Origin: Porphyra umbilicalis
Taxonomy: Eukaryota; Rhodophyta; Bangiophyceae; Bangiales; Bangiaceae
DNA length: 64,000 nt
NCBI GenBank assembly: GCA_002049455.2
Contig: KV918777.1
Coordinates: forward strand, 186,001-250,000
Direction: 5' to 3'
Made by a program: the position numbers and the translations under genes. Below, one piece after another: positions 43,170-54,182 of this stretch. The notes under the pieces are model-generated. The model worked only from the letters and a program-made list of their open reading frames with translations, ran no database searches and was not told where the DNA came from. The number at the start of each line of letters is the position of its first letter. Position 1 is the first letter of the stretch.

Positions 43170-44207
43170 TCAAAACAACCACTTGAGCAACAAGGCCGAC
43201 GCCATGATGCCGCACCCAATGGCCAAACACATGATGCACCAAAAGCTGGCCCGCTGCCGCTGCGACCGCTCCGCCCGCCGCAGCTGCCCGACCGCGCGGT
43301 CCGTCTCGGAGCGCACCTCCTCCACATTGTAGTCGACGCGGTCGAGGACGGTGCCCTGGTCAATCACCAACGCGGCGAGGTCCTTGACCATCACCGCCAG
43401 CTCTGTGATGGACGTGGCGATGCCCGTCACTTCGGCGGAGCGCGCCTCGGCGCGCCGCCGCGCGTCGGCCGCCTCGGACGACTGCGCGTCGTCAAAGCCC
43501 GTGTCGTACATGTCCGTCTCGAGCTCCAACTCGAGGAGCACCGCGTCCTCCCCTTCCACCACCCCGCTCGCGGGGTCATAGGCAGAGGACCGCCCACCGC
43601 CGACGCCGCCGCTGCTGCCGCGGCCGCCGCCGCCCCCGAAGTGCCGCTGCCCGCGGGTGGCGCGCCCCCCCCTCCCCCGCCCCGGCTGCCCGACCGCCTC
43701 CTTCATGCCCTGCAGCTTGCGCATGTACTCCTTTTGGTCTGCACGAAAGGACAGCGACAGGGATTGTAGGCCGGCCGCCAGCGCGCGCTTGATATTGTCC
43801 ACCACCCGCCTCTCCGCGGCGCCCCGCCCGTCGGGGGCGAGGGCGCGGAGCTCCCGCTCCGCCCGGTGCAACGCGGCCGTCACTGAACGCGTCGACGACG
43901 CAATCGCCTCCTCTGCCGCCGACGTGTCGTCCTCCCCAAACGCGGGGAGGAGGTGCCGCGCCTGCGCGTCGGCGAGCGACGCCAAATCCCCCCGCACCGA
44001 CGCGAGCGCCGCGACGAGGGCATAGTAGCGGGACACCCACTCGGGGTCTGGGGGGTCCCCCGAGGACCCCCGTTTGAGCGCCACCAGCTCCGCGCCGTCG
44101 TCCCCGTCGGGGGACGCCAGCGGGCGCGCGTGGAGGAAGGACGGGGGCGCCGCGCGGGCCGACGCGCGTAGCTGCAGGAAGAGGGGCGTGCGGTCTCGTT
44201 TGGCCAT
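43170..44207 (-). CDS. Qa-SNARE of the Tlg2/syntaxin-16 (plant SYP4) type
   Basis: 345 residues, intronless. The start at 44207 gives MAKRDRTPLFLQLRASA, like the conserved N-peptide of syntaxin-16 (ATRxRTxLFxxxR) that binds the SM protein Vps45. An Habc-like helical region spans about 55-165. A Gly-rich linker follows (about 178-210). The SNARE helix is at about 253-315, with zero-layer Q284 in DQGTVLDRVDYN. A tail anchor (322-345) ends KWLF. It acts in endosome-to-trans-Golgi transport. Confidence 0.9.
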   Translation of the reverse strand: MAKRDRTPLFLQLRASARAAPPSFLHARPLASPDGDDGAELVALKRGSSGDPPDPEWVSRYYALVAALASVRGDLASLADAQARHLLPAFGEDDTSAAEEAIASSTRSVTAALHRAERELRALAPDGRGAAERRVVDNIKRALAAGLQSLSLSFRADQKEYMRKLQGMKEAVGQPGRGRGGRATRGQRHFGGGGGRGSSGGVGGGRSSAYDPASGVVEGEDAVLLELELETDMYDTGFDDAQSSEAADARRRAEARSAEVTGIATSITELAVMVKDLAALVIDQGTVLDRVDYNVEEVRSETDRAVGQLRRAERSQRQRASFWCIMCLAIGCGIMASALLLKWLF

Positions 44208-44905
44208 GGCGGCGGCGGGGGCGCCGCGGACTAGGTCGGCAACATGGGGGGGGGGGGGCGACCGGGGGTCCGTGAGCGGAGTGGGGGGGTGAGGGGGAAA
44301 GCGCCGATGGTGTGTGGCCGGACGGAGGGCGCCGTCTTGGGCGCGGTGGCGCGGCATCGACCACGCCTGGCTGTCGGCTCGGCTTCATGTTCTGTAAGTC
44401 AGTGGAGTGCCACGTGGTCTGTGGTTTTGATTAACCGCGACAGTGTGGATTTCGCTAGTAGACACGTTCTTATGCATGCCCAACGCAAGCACACTTTTTG
44501 TGGCCAGAGAGGAACAGCCGCAGCGCACGAGAGAAAGAGAAACCCCCACGCAACGGATGCAACTTACATGTGAGGGGCAATCCGGGCTCTGGCCCTTTGG
44601 CTCGGACACACCGGCATCTACACACTCATCCCCCAAACTGAAGATATCCAGTGGGAGCAGGGCACCTGTAGTCACCGACCTGAGGAACTGTGCAGTATCT
44701 GCATGTGCCATTGGGAGTTGGAACGACCACACGACCGCAGCCTTGACCACTTGTCAAAGGCGACAGGAAAAATGCGCCAGAGTCGCAACAAGAGAAACAC
44801 CAACAAAAAAAGTACGAGACAAAGCCAGAGCCCAAAAAGAGAAAGAGAATATATACAGTCATACGACGGATAGTCTTGGCACACACTGCTGCAACAAGCT
44901 GCCGC
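44208..44905. other. intergenic, no gene recognised
   Basis: Upstream of the SNARE gene and downstream of the small membrane protein; positions 44400-44880 are AT-richer than the surroundings. Confidence 0.4.
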
Positions 44906-45181
44906 CTACCTCCGTTGCCGCACACCCCCTCCGGCGGTCTCGGGTACTGGGCGGCCGTCGCGGGCATCACCGACCGCCTCCTCCGCCTCACTGTCATCCT
45001 CGTCGTCGCTCAACCCCACCTCGTCAGCGAGCAGCGACGGCTTGGCCTTGGACCGCACGGACGACGACGTGCCCCCGCCGTCGGTCGCTGACCGAAAGTG
45101 CATGAGCGCCTCTACCGTCACCCACAACACGGCCAGGACGCTCGCAATGTACAGCGCCCACTTGTACGGACACATCGTCAT
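44906..45181 (-). CDS. small single-pass membrane protein, family unknown
   Basis: 91 residues from the ATG at 45181 (MTMCPYKW). One hydrophobic segment (about 6-26, YKWALYIASVLAVLWVTVEA) is followed by a hydrophilic tail with an acidic cluster (LSDDEDDSEAEEA). No homologous family was recognised. Codon use is like its neighbours and the N-terminal segment is a convincing transmembrane helix, so I keep it as a probable gene. An in-frame Met 20 codons upstream would add a Pro-rich stretch. Confidence 0.5.
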   Translation of the reverse strand: MTMCPYKWALYIASVLAVLWVTVEALMHFRSATDGGGTSSSVRSKAKPSLLADEVGLSDDEDDSEAEEAVGDARDGRPVPETAGGGVRQRR

Positions 45182-46312
45182 GGCGGCGGCCGAGATGGGC
45201 GAGCAGGGAGGGTCGGGGGGAGGGTGAGCGTGTCGCCCCAACGCGGGTGAGACGCGGCGGCAGGGGGGGAAGTAAGGGAGGCGCCGGGGTGGACGACGTC
45301 GACGACTCGGGGAGTGCCGAAAAAAAAAAAGTCGAGGAAGCAGAAACAGGTCCTCGAAGCGGGGAACCTGCGGCAGCGCCGAGGTGGAAACGAGCCCGGG
45401 CGGGATGGACTCTCAGCTGGTGGCCAGGCGAGGCAGGCGGCACGTTGTGAATATATACGACGGGACGGCCGCAGTCAAACGCACCGCTCCCCACCGCCAG
45501 AGCCCGTCGACGCTCGACCCGCTCACGCACGCAACAGAAGCGACACCCCGTCGGGGTCAAGCTTAGAGGCAACTGGTAGGGCAGCTGCCAAGGCACGTGA
45601 AGCGCAAAGGTCGGGAGGAGGCGAGGGGAGGTGACATCGGCAACGCTCACCGAGACCGCCAAGGATGGAGCGTACAGCTGAGTTGTGCACCAACAGCGTG
45701 CCAGACGGGTTTCGCTCGATGGCAACGCCTGGCACGCACGGAGCGCGTGCCACGTGCGCGAGGCGACCCAAGATTCCGCAGTGGTGCCTCCGAGACGGCT
45801 GATGTCCGACTTGACTTGCGAGAATATCACATATGGCCATTCCTATTCAAGTTCTTGACAGCTGACCATGGGTGGGTTTCTATTCTACGGCCGCCACCCC
45901 ATGACACCAAGAAAAAGGTTGACAGCTTGAAACCTGGTCCGTGTATTTAATAGCGGCTCTCAGCCAGTCAGTTGCAGTCGTGGACGCCATTGCTGCTGCG
46001 AGCAGGGGTCCACGTGGTAGAGGCAACTGAATATGGTGACAGCAGCATCCAAACGGCGCTCATTTGTCATTTTCCGTAATTTTCTGGACAAGAGCATGAT
46101 TTTCACGGGCCTGACGACGTCCGAAAACCAGTAGTCCGGGCAGCTGCGTGGACAACGCGCGCAGTCGTGTCTGTATGCTTCAACAACCGACATGCGCACC
46201 ATCAGGCCAGCTCTAGCGGCGCAAAAGACAATGACGGCAAGAAGGAAAAAAAACGACAGCAAGCACGAACAAAACGCGTACCCGCCACGAGCACCTAGCA
46301 CGGTGATTGCAC
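45182..46312. other. intergenic, no gene recognised
   Basis: 1.1 kb of ordinary sequence. Open frames on both strands are short and unconvincing. Confidence 0.4.
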
Positions 46313-47788
46313 TCACGCGGCCTTCTCCGACGCGTCTGCCGCCTGCTTCTTCCGCACCCCCGCCAAGCACTCCTCAATCCGCCGCTGCCAGCCGACCGCC
46401 TTGGCCACCACCGCCGGCACGTCCATGGCCACCACCACCCCCTCCTTGACCAGCCGCCGGCCATTCACCCACACGTCGCTCACGTCCTTGCGGCACGCCG
46501 CGTAGACGACGGCGCTCAGGGGGTGGAACACCGGCTCGCAGCCGACGACGTTGGCCAGCTGGATGCACGTCACGTCGGCCTTTTTGCCAACAACCAAGCT
46601 CCCCGTCAGGGCGTCGAGGCCAAACGCCCGCGCGCCATTGATCGTGGCCATGGCCAACGCGGCCGCCGCCGGCACGGCCGTCGCGTCGCCCGACACGCCC
46701 TTGGCGAGGAGGGACCCGAGGCGCGCCTCCCCGAGCACGTTGAGCCCATTGTTGGACGCGGCCGAGTCGGTGCCGAGCGCCACATTGACGCCCGCGGCGA
46801 TCATTTTGGCGACGGGCGCGAGGCCGGCGGCGAGCTTGAGGTTGCTACTTGGGCAGTGGATGATGCTCGCGCCGGCTGCCGCCATCGCCGCAAGATCTTC
46901 GTCCGACGCGTGCACCATGTGCGCCGCCGCCAGCCGGCGGTTGACAATGCCGAGGCGGGCGAGGTTGGCCAATGGCCGCGACGCCGTGTCGCTCTGGTGA
47001 CACGACGGGGAGGTGCGGTCGCCCGCCACGGACGCGTCCACCTCTGCCCGCGTCTCGTGGACGTGGGTGTGGATGGGGCGGCCGGTCGCCTCGGCGCGGC
47101 GGGCAACGTCCGCCCACGTCTCGTCGGCGACCGTGTAGGGCGCGTGCGGCGCGTACGCCCAGTGGAGGGTGTCGACGTGGCCAAAGGCGACGGCGGCCGC
47201 CTCCCCCTTGTCCAAATACTCGGCCGGCGTCGACGCGTAGGCCGACGGGAAGCCAATGACGACCATGCCGAGCACCGCCCGCATGCCGACCGCCTCCACC
47301 GCCGCTGCCACCTCGGCGGGGAACCAGTACATGTCGGCAAAGGTCGTTACGCCGCCGGCGAGCATTTCCGCCATGGCCAGCCGCGCGCCGTCGGCGCAAA
47401 AGCCGGGCGCAGAGGCAAAGGCGCCCTCGACGGGCCAAATCGTCTCGTGGAGCCACGTGAAGAGCGTCGTGTCGTCGGCGCACCCTCGCAAGAGCGTCAG
47501 ACCCGTGTGGGTGTGCGCGTTGATGAGCCCGGGCATCACCGCGTGGCCGGGGCGGTGCACGACGGTCGTCGCCTCGTAGCGGTCGGTGGCTTCGGCCGAC
47601 GGGAGGATGGCCACAATGAGGTCCTTGTCAATGACGACCGCATGGTTCTCCAGCACCACATCGGGGGTGGGCGCCACGGGCAGCACCCACCGGGCGTGCA
47701 CGACCGTGTCGACGGTGGCCTTGGACGCACCGCCGCCCGCGGCGGTGGCGGCCGCAGCGGGGGCAGCGGCGACGGGAACGCCCGGCAT
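46313..47788 (-). CDS. amidohydrolase of the MTA/SAH deaminase (TRZ/ATZ) type
   Basis: 491 residues, intronless; start at 47788 (MPGVPVAAAP). Metal ligands of the amidohydrolase barrel are visible: H92/H94 in NAHTHTG, the HTHVHE histidines (about 240-244), AAHMVH (about 290) and D341 in LGTDSAASNN. Characteristic stretches are PGHAVMPGLINAHTH, FADMYWFP, YAPHAPYTVADE and a C-terminal barrel/cap end (GSLVVGKKADV). Closest in feel to bacterial MtaD-like enzymes, which deaminate 5'-methylthioadenosine or S-adenosylhomocysteine in methionine salvage. Guanine or other aminohydrolase activity cannot be excluded. The intronless, bacterial-like sequence would suit an old horizontal transfer, which is inference. 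Confidence 0.85.
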   Translation of the reverse strand: MPGVPVAAAPAAAATAAGGGASKATVDTVVHARWVLPVAPTPDVVLENHAVVIDKDLIVAILPSAEATDRYEATTVVHRPGHAVMPGLINAHTHTGLTLLRGCADDTTLFTWLHETIWPVEGAFASAPGFCADGARLAMAEMLAGGVTTFADMYWFPAEVAAAVEAVGMRAVLGMVVIGFPSAYASTPAEYLDKGEAAAVAFGHVDTLHWAYAPHAPYTVADETWADVARRAEATGRPIHTHVHETRAEVDASVAGDRTSPSCHQSDTASRPLANLARLGIVNRRLAAAHMVHASDEDLAAMAAAGASIIHCPSSNLKLAAGLAPVAKMIAAGVNVALGTDSAASNNGLNVLGEARLGSLLAKGVSGDATAVPAAAALAMATINGARAFGLDALTGSLVVGKKADVTCIQLANVVGCEPVFHPLSAVVYAACRKDVSDVWVNGRRLVKEGVVVAMDVPAVVAKAVGWQRRIEECLAGVRKKQAADASEKAA

Positions 47789-49574
47789 GGTGAAAGGGGG
47801 GGGGAAGGCAAAACGGCAGTCGGTGAGCCACTGGAACAAGGAACAGGGCAACCTGAACAAGATGGGGATCGTCAGAAAAGCGACGTATGGAACGGGAGTC
47901 TGCACGGGAGTCCTGTTCGCGGGTCGCCGATTCCGTTCACCCTTCCGTTCGAGAAGAGCGGACTGAACGGGAGGAAGTCCCGTTCAGGAAGATCCGTGCC
48001 AGGCTCTGGCCGCCTCCGCGGCATCAGCAGACCAAACACGAGGTCCTATCTTAGGCTGTGCCTAAAATGGGCCAATGGACGCACTAGGTTGCATTAAACT
48101 GCCCATCTCGCGCTAAACAGGAGATACCTCCGGCCAGATGCCGTGCGGACCAAGCAATTGCGCCTCGTTGAGAACGTAAGGCCGGCGCATTGGACGCACA
48201 GGGAGAGCTGATTCCTACATTGTACTCTGTCCGCGGTTGTGGGCTGTGCGTCAGACAACGACGCGAAACAGACACGAAGTCCTCCCTGCAGGGTGCACCC
48301 CGCTGCGTCTGTTGCGACAGTCGCACGTCCTACCCGCAGACCTGAGCTGCCCCCGCTGCTGTGAAACCCGACAGCGGCGCCAGGTCCATCTCAATAACAA
48401 GGCCCCCTGGTTTGTTTGCACCAAGTGCGCTGCAATGGAAGCGACACAATGACCGCCGGTGGGGAGCATTGCTTTCGTGCAACTGTTTGTCCTTCCGCAC
48501 AGCGCCGCTGGTCACCCTCTTCCTCACATCTGGGGTGCACTGCATCTCTCACAGGGTGTGCTACAGAGTGCATACCACCGATGCATAAAAAATCACCGTA
48601 CGTGAGTAGCATGGCGCCGCAGAAAAAATGCAAAACCGCTCCGTAGAGCAGCGCCGCGGCACCTGATCCGCCCCCAGTGCCGTAAGAATAAATGCACGTG
48701 TGTGGCAATGGAATTCCACCACAAGCCATCCGTCCTTATGGCGTGCTTCTTAGAAGATTTAAGCTCAAAGATCCGTGGCAAGCGTGAGTGTCCCGTGACC
48801 CAGAGCCATGCACCTGAACATGCATGGAACGGGATTTCTGGCCGTTTGCAAACTGTTCCTGGACGGAAGGCTGAACGGGAGGACCTCTCGTCCAGGCGCG
48901 TCGACTTTTCTGACGAAGCCACCGGGCGGCCGAGCCGCCGTGCTCGTGTCGCCTCGCGTGGCGGCCATCAGAGACTCCACCGCACTGCAGACCACACCGC
49001 GAATCAAGTTGAAGCAATCTGCAAAGAGCGGTTAAATACAAACAAAGCCGCCATGAATCCAGCCCCGTGCCTCGCGGGGGAGCGTCGAGCGCCCGCCACG
49101 CCGGCACCGCAGCGCGCCGCGTCGGACCGAGGGCGAGGTGCACCCCGCGCGACGCGGGAGGGGGTGGGCGAGGCGGGCGCGGCGGCTGGGGAGGAGGAGA
49201 CGGAGGGGGGGGGGGGGCGGGCGGGCGAGGCCGCCGCACCGCCGCGGCGATGCGCGTGGCCACCACGGACGAGGTGCGGGCGTTTTCGCGCCGCTGCTCC
49301 GAGGCGGGGCGCGAGGGGCGCACTGTCAGGGAACAGCCCGCGCGTCGGGCGCGCGGGCGAGCGACGCGTAGAGGTGCTCGCCGTGGCGGTCTTCTGTGGC
49401 CCCCGCCACGTCTGCCGTCCCATAAAGACCAACAACCTGCGTGTACCGTTTTTCGGTAATTAAAGTGCGGTGCAGCGCTCTGCACTCTCGCCCACGCATG
49501 TCCGAGGCTGCCGGTCGCGTCGCCACCTGTTAGCTGGGCGTTGACCGCCCGTCGCCCGCCCGTCCTCCCCCCCG
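47789..49574. other. intergenic, no gene recognised
   Basis: Contains the amidohydrolase promoter side. Several short frames exist, including a plus-strand frame at about 49251 starting MRVATTDEVRAF and a hydrophobic minus-strand one near 48600-48700. None could be assigned. Confidence 0.4.
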
Positions 49575-50774
49575 TCAACCGCGCTTGACGGCGTAGAGCG
49601 CCCCCTTCCGCGGGCAGTGCCCGCCGTCCACCGGCGCCGGCTCCGCCGTGCCCATCGTCCACACCGTCCCCGCGTCCTCGTACAGCCGCCCGTCCCGGCG
49701 CTGCACGACATCGTTGCGGAAAAAGAGGTTGCCCTTGCCCGGATCCCCGTGGAACGCCGCGCCGCGCTGGAAGGCGCGCCACAGGTGCCACGTGGGGATG
49801 TGGATGCGGTTGCGCTCGATGAGGTTGTCCCCGTCGTCCCGCTGGTGAAAGTTCAAGTCGACGCCAATGGTGTTGTCGACAATCACGCAGCGGGCGGCGC
49901 CGCACTGCACCGCCCAGTGGCGCACGTGGGACACGGAGTTGCGGACGGCCAACACGGAGCGGCCCGCGCAGTTGATGCCGTAGCCGTTGCCGTTGGGGCC
50001 CTTTTGGAAGGACCCCCGCACCGTGTTGCCCCGCAGCGTAATGTGGCGGCTGTCGCGGCCAATGATCACCCCGTTGCTCCCCGCGTCGAGCACCGCACAC
50101 CCGTCGACCCAGCAGTCGATCGCGTCCTTGACCCACACCAAGTCCACGTACAAATCCGTCGCGGCCACGTACGCAAAGCCCGGGCGGTCATAGTAGAGGC
50201 GCTCATTTTTAAACGCTTGGCCGCGCGTCTCGTACTTGGAAAAGTAGTCAGTCGCCCAGTCTGTGTCGAGCGGCCGCACCCGCCGCCCACGGTGGGTCAC
50301 GACATAGACGAGCGTGAGGTCCTCCAGCCCCGACCGGGAGACGCCGACGAGGGACACGGCGGGCGTCTTGTCCGCCGCCGAGTCGCCGCGGAAGCGCATG
50401 GAAATCTCAACGGTCGTCGCGCCCGCGCCGTCGCCGCGGAGGACGACCCCCGAGCGCAGCGCGAGCGCCGACGCCAGCCGGTACGCACCAGCGGCCAGCC
50501 ACACAACGCCGCCGCCGAGCAGGGAGGCAGCGTCCACAGCCGCCTGGATGCGTGGCCCGTCATCGTCAATGACGCCGCCGGCAGGGGCTACGGCGGCGGG
50601 CGCGAGGCGCTCGCGCACGGGAATGGCGGCGCGGGGGGGGATGCCCCCCCGCACCCCCGCCGCCGCCCAATGGCGCATGGCCGGGAAGTGCGTGTCGTCG
50701 GCGTCGTCGTCAAACGTCCAGCCGGGGTCCCCGAGCGCCGGCCCGGCGGCGGCGGGGCAGGTCGGCAGCTCCAT
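49575..50774 (-). CDS. right-handed parallel beta-helix protein, probable polysaccharide lyase or glycosidase
   Basis: 399 residues, intronless, from the ATG at 50774. The N-terminal part has the pectate-lyase-like entry (DDDGPRIQAAVDAASLLGGG, VVWLAAGAYRL), then SGVVLRGDGAGATTV. Right-handed coil repeats follow (SNGVIIGRDSRHITLRGN, AARCVIVDNTIGVDL, NLIERNRIHIP). This is the family of pectate lyases and related cell-wall enzymes, which often also include fungal and bacterial homologs. No signal peptide is evident with this start. Substrate unknown; an algal wall galactan or polyuronide is only a guess. Confidence 0.8.
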   Translation of the reverse strand: MELPTCPAAAGPALGDPGWTFDDDADDTHFPAMRHWAAAGVRGGIPPRAAIPVRERLAPAAVAPAGGVIDDDGPRIQAAVDAASLLGGGVVWLAAGAYRLASALALRSGVVLRGDGAGATTVEISMRFRGDSAADKTPAVSLVGVSRSGLEDLTLVYVVTHRGRRVRPLDTDWATDYFSKYETRGQAFKNERLYYDRPGFAYVAATDLYVDLVWVKDAIDCWVDGCAVLDAGSNGVIIGRDSRHITLRGNTVRGSFQKGPNGNGYGINCAGRSVLAVRNSVSHVRHWAVQCGAARCVIVDNTIGVDLNFHQRDDGDNLIERNRIHIPTWHLWRAFQRGAAFHGDPGKGNLFFRNDVVQRRDGRLYEDAGTVWTMGTAEPAPVDGGHCPRKGALYAVKRG

Positions 50775-51370
50775 GGCGGCGGGACGGAGTGGCAGGGGAC
50801 GGGGAAGCGTCGTCCCCAGCATCGAGGTCGAGCCACGCAAGGCAAAAATGACGGCACGGAGAGACGTTGGGGGAGGCCACCGATACAGAAAGAGCGGGCC
50901 AAAGAGGAATCCAAGGAGGGAGGCGCGCTCACGACAGCCAGAATCGGTGTCGGGCAAAGAAGAGTTGAGGCGAGCGGTGGACAGACTGCTCCCAGGGATG
51001 GGGCGGGCGAATCCAAGGACGGCCGCCGGCGCGGAGGACACTCTTGGCTGACAATGCACGTTCAGCACAGCGATGACAGCGATGCGCCTGAAAATCCAAA
51101 CACCACGGATTGGAAGCCGGCCAATCAAGAAACTTGAACGGCTGCACCGTGACGGCAAAAACTTCGGAATAGTCCCATCGCTTTACTGTTATCGGCTGAA
51201 ATATGTACAAATTTTGTAAAGTTCAGATTTTGTACTGTGCCGCCACGGCGTCTACCTGGCGCGCAATATCCACGCCGAGTCAATACACTGTGGAGCGGCT
51301 CTTAGAGAAAATGTCGCCGTCTATTGGTGGAGGATGACCTGTAGTCACGGTTCTGCATGCGCTGACACTC
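50775..51370. other. intergenic, no gene recognised
   Basis: Upstream of the beta-helix gene and left flank of the AAA fragment. Confidence 0.4.
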
Positions 51371-51990
51371 ATGCCGATCTATGACGCAGGCTACGTGTCG
51401 CTGACACGTGGGGCCGGCGCGCGCACCCCCCAGCAGCGACTTGCGGAGACGATTTCCGCCGCGACGCGCGCCGCCCCGGCCGTGCTCTTCATCCCACACG
51501 CGGGCTTGTGGGTGGACGACCCGTCAGAGGAGGACTCGACGGACCTGCGCTTCTTTGAGGCCGCGCTCCGGGACGTACCCGTCGGCACGCCGCTGCTGGT
51601 CCTGGCCACAACGGAACGGTGCGTCCGTCCTGCGTTGCTGGCCAGTTTCCCCTCCACCTTTTCTGTCGAATGCGCCTCGGATGCCCGACGCACCGACTAC
51701 TGGTCCCACATCGTCGAGGCGTTCCTTGACAAGTTTGCAGTGAAGCGCAGGCAAGGTGTGCGCCTGCCAGTCGACCAGGCGGCCGTAGGCGCACGGATGG
51801 ATGCGTTGCAGGAGCAGTCGGCGGACTGGAGCGTCGACGCGATGGAGCAGGTGTGTGAGGGTCTCCGCGCCATATTGTTGATTGACGTCCAGACGGGGGC
51901 GGACCTTTGGGAGAGCTTTTTGGAGGCCACCGCCGCGCTCGACGGCGAGACGCCGAGTGCCGGCGCAAATACGGCAGACGGGGACGTTGA
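51371..51990 (+). pseudogene. ATAD2/Yta7-like AAA domain fragment
   Basis: The plus strand encodes AAPAVLFIPHAGLWVDD, then TPLLVLATTERC and a helical tail (YWSHIVEAFLDKFA). This resembles the second, non-catalytic AAA module of ATAD2/Yta7 chromatin ATPases (VLYLPH...LLLATS). There is no Walker A, no first AAA module and no bromodomain. A possible splice acceptor (GACGCAG) ends at about 51398, so the piece may begin at an exon edge. Homology fades near 51990, where the antisense gag fossil begins. It looks like a fragment of a host gene truncated at a retrotransposon junction. Confidence 0.6.
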
Positions 51991-53359
51991 GCGCCGTTGG
52001 GCGGGTCATCTTGAGCTGCAAGCGCAGCTTGTTGGTGCCATCGCAGTACAGCCGGGCTGTGGCAACCGTCTCTGACAGAGTTCGTTCCGGGAACTGGTCA
52101 TTCAAGACCCGGACGTGCGCTTGCTCCAGGTCGAAAACGCCCGTGATGACGACGTCTGTAACGTTTTGGATGTTAAACAAACCGCTCAGCAGGTCGTACT
52201 GCGTTTCCACAAGGTGACGAAAGGCCGTGGGCGCCTCGTTGGATTGCTGCTTCATCGTGATGGTGTCTAGGTAGGCGTTAGTCTTCCAGCACAACCTTGC
52301 ACGTGTTGCGTACTTCGAAAGGAGCCAGTTCACGGCATCCCCGTATGTACGGATGGCGAACCGTTTACGTCCGAGGGTGCTATTAAGCTCACCAGAAAAC
52401 GCTATCTTAGCATTTCCGGCTCGGTTGAGGACCATGAGCGGAAGAGCCTGACCGTGGCTCAGCCCGGCCGCGTCGCAAGCGTGACGGAAGGTCGCCAAAA
52501 ACGTAAAGATGCTCACAGGTAGGGCTCCCGTAAACGAGTGTTGCTCGTAGAATGCTCCGTCCAAACGGTTGTTGAGACGGTGAGACCGTGATGCCTCTTT
52601 AGGCGTATACGTCAGTTGACGTCGAAGAAGGAAATAAGTCGTATATTCGAGGAGAGTCATGAAGCGGCTGTTAGCCGGGCGGATCACCGTGATCCTGTTG
52701 GCTTTCTCAAGACGCTTCTTCCGTTTGGTAGGAACCATCGAACGCTTGCGCGCTGTCGCTTCCGACTCGCTTGAGCTGTCGCTCGGAAAGGGCTCACTTG
52801 GGGGCGACGGTGGGCCTGATGGTCCGAGGCCATCATCCGAGAATGAAGTGTCCGTCGCGTTGGAGTTGTCTTCAGGAGACGACGTCGGGTTCGACCCAGA
52901 GGCATAATCATCGGAAGATGAGGAGGGCATGGCGTTAGCCTGGTCGTCCTTGCGGACGGACTTGCCTCTCGTCACCTTTACCCTCTTCTTGACGGTCTTG
53001 GTCTTGTCGCCCGACTGACGCCGAGACTCAGCCACCCGGCGTTCCTCCTCGTGGAAGTCAACCTTGCGCAGGGCCTCGACGTCGCCGACCAATCTGTCAT
53101 TGGCTCGCGCCAGAGACTCGTTATTCGGTTCTCGGACCGTCAGGCGTCGTTCAAGTGCTTCAACGCCCGCCTTCAGGTTCTCCACCACCTGCAACTGCTC
53201 GGAGGCAGCTTTATCCGCAGGGGTGGGTGGATTGGGAGCACCGTTGGCGGGGGCATCGGAAGCGGCAGGGTTGCCATACGCCCCGCCCAGCGGCCAGTAT
53301 CCAGCTGGTAGATCGCCATCTCGACCGCTCCGATTGCTGCCGGTTCCACCAGTAGACAT
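51990..53359 (-). mobile_element. LTR-retrotransposon Gag fossil
   Basis: The minus strand has a Gag-like frame: an acidic/Ser-rich leader with a coiled-coil-like stretch (VENLKAGVEALERRL), a basic segment (TVKKRVKVTRGKSVRK) and a helical capsid-like part (FRHACDAAGLSHGQALP, AFRHLVETQYDLLSGLFN). No zinc knuckle, protease or pol follows; the element ends at the junction with the AAA fragment. It is probably Ty3-like, but the family is not certain. The surviving part reads largely open. Confidence 0.65.
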
Positions 53360-53886
53360 AGTGGGACCAGAACAAAGTGTTCCGACGTGGCAGACGCCCT
53401 GCGCGCCAGTCGAAGATCACTATTGTGGTGCCCTCGGCACCAAGCCAACAAGTCGATGGCAAGCGCCCCGGCGCCAAACGACCGTATTGACACCGTCACA
53501 ATGCCAAGAGGCAACAAGAAAGTTCTAGGAAACACCGCGCCGCGAGGCACGATGCAGGCGAGGGTATTCCCTGCTGCTCCACCACATGTGGTATTAATAA
53601 CGTTGGTTGAAGAACCTGGGTATTGCGATCGACCGTAGCCAAGCAATACAGAGAGTTCTATCGCCGGAGAGGCGAGGAAGAAGGACTTCTTGTCGCAGGG
53701 CATCCGATGGGGAGACGGGTGGTGCCCACAACGGCGACTCCGGGCCCATGGTCATTTAGAACAAACGAGGGCACTGGTCAATCGACCGTCCGATCATAAA
53801 GCGATCGCAGCGAGTGCCGGCTTGCAGATAGGACAGGCAAGCAAACAAGAAAAAATGAACAATGCGGAAGTAACCCCCCGAAGGAC
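53360..53886. other. flank of the Gag fossil, no gene
   Basis: May contain leader or LTR sequence of the element on the minus strand. No second copy in the window allows an LTR to be defined. Confidence 0.35.
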
Positions 53887-54182
53887 ATGTCACAAGCAAG
53901 TTCACAGAGTCCGTGGATTTGGCCAGTCAAGGAGGCTACCGATCGCAATTGCCAATTGCGGGCGAAGAAATGCTACAATTGGAGGTGGACAAGTTGCAGT
54001 GGCAGCTGCCCTCTCGAGATGAAAGGGCACTCGGGGTGGTGTTTGGAGAGTGTACATTGGAACGTTGACACAGGCTTAAAATTTCTTTTCTCTCTCCCTC
54101 GTTGGCAGGAAATTTTTCTTCGTTTGTTTTTTCTGGGCATGTCTGTTTCTTTGTTGCCAATTATGATTTTTCCTTGTCGGGA

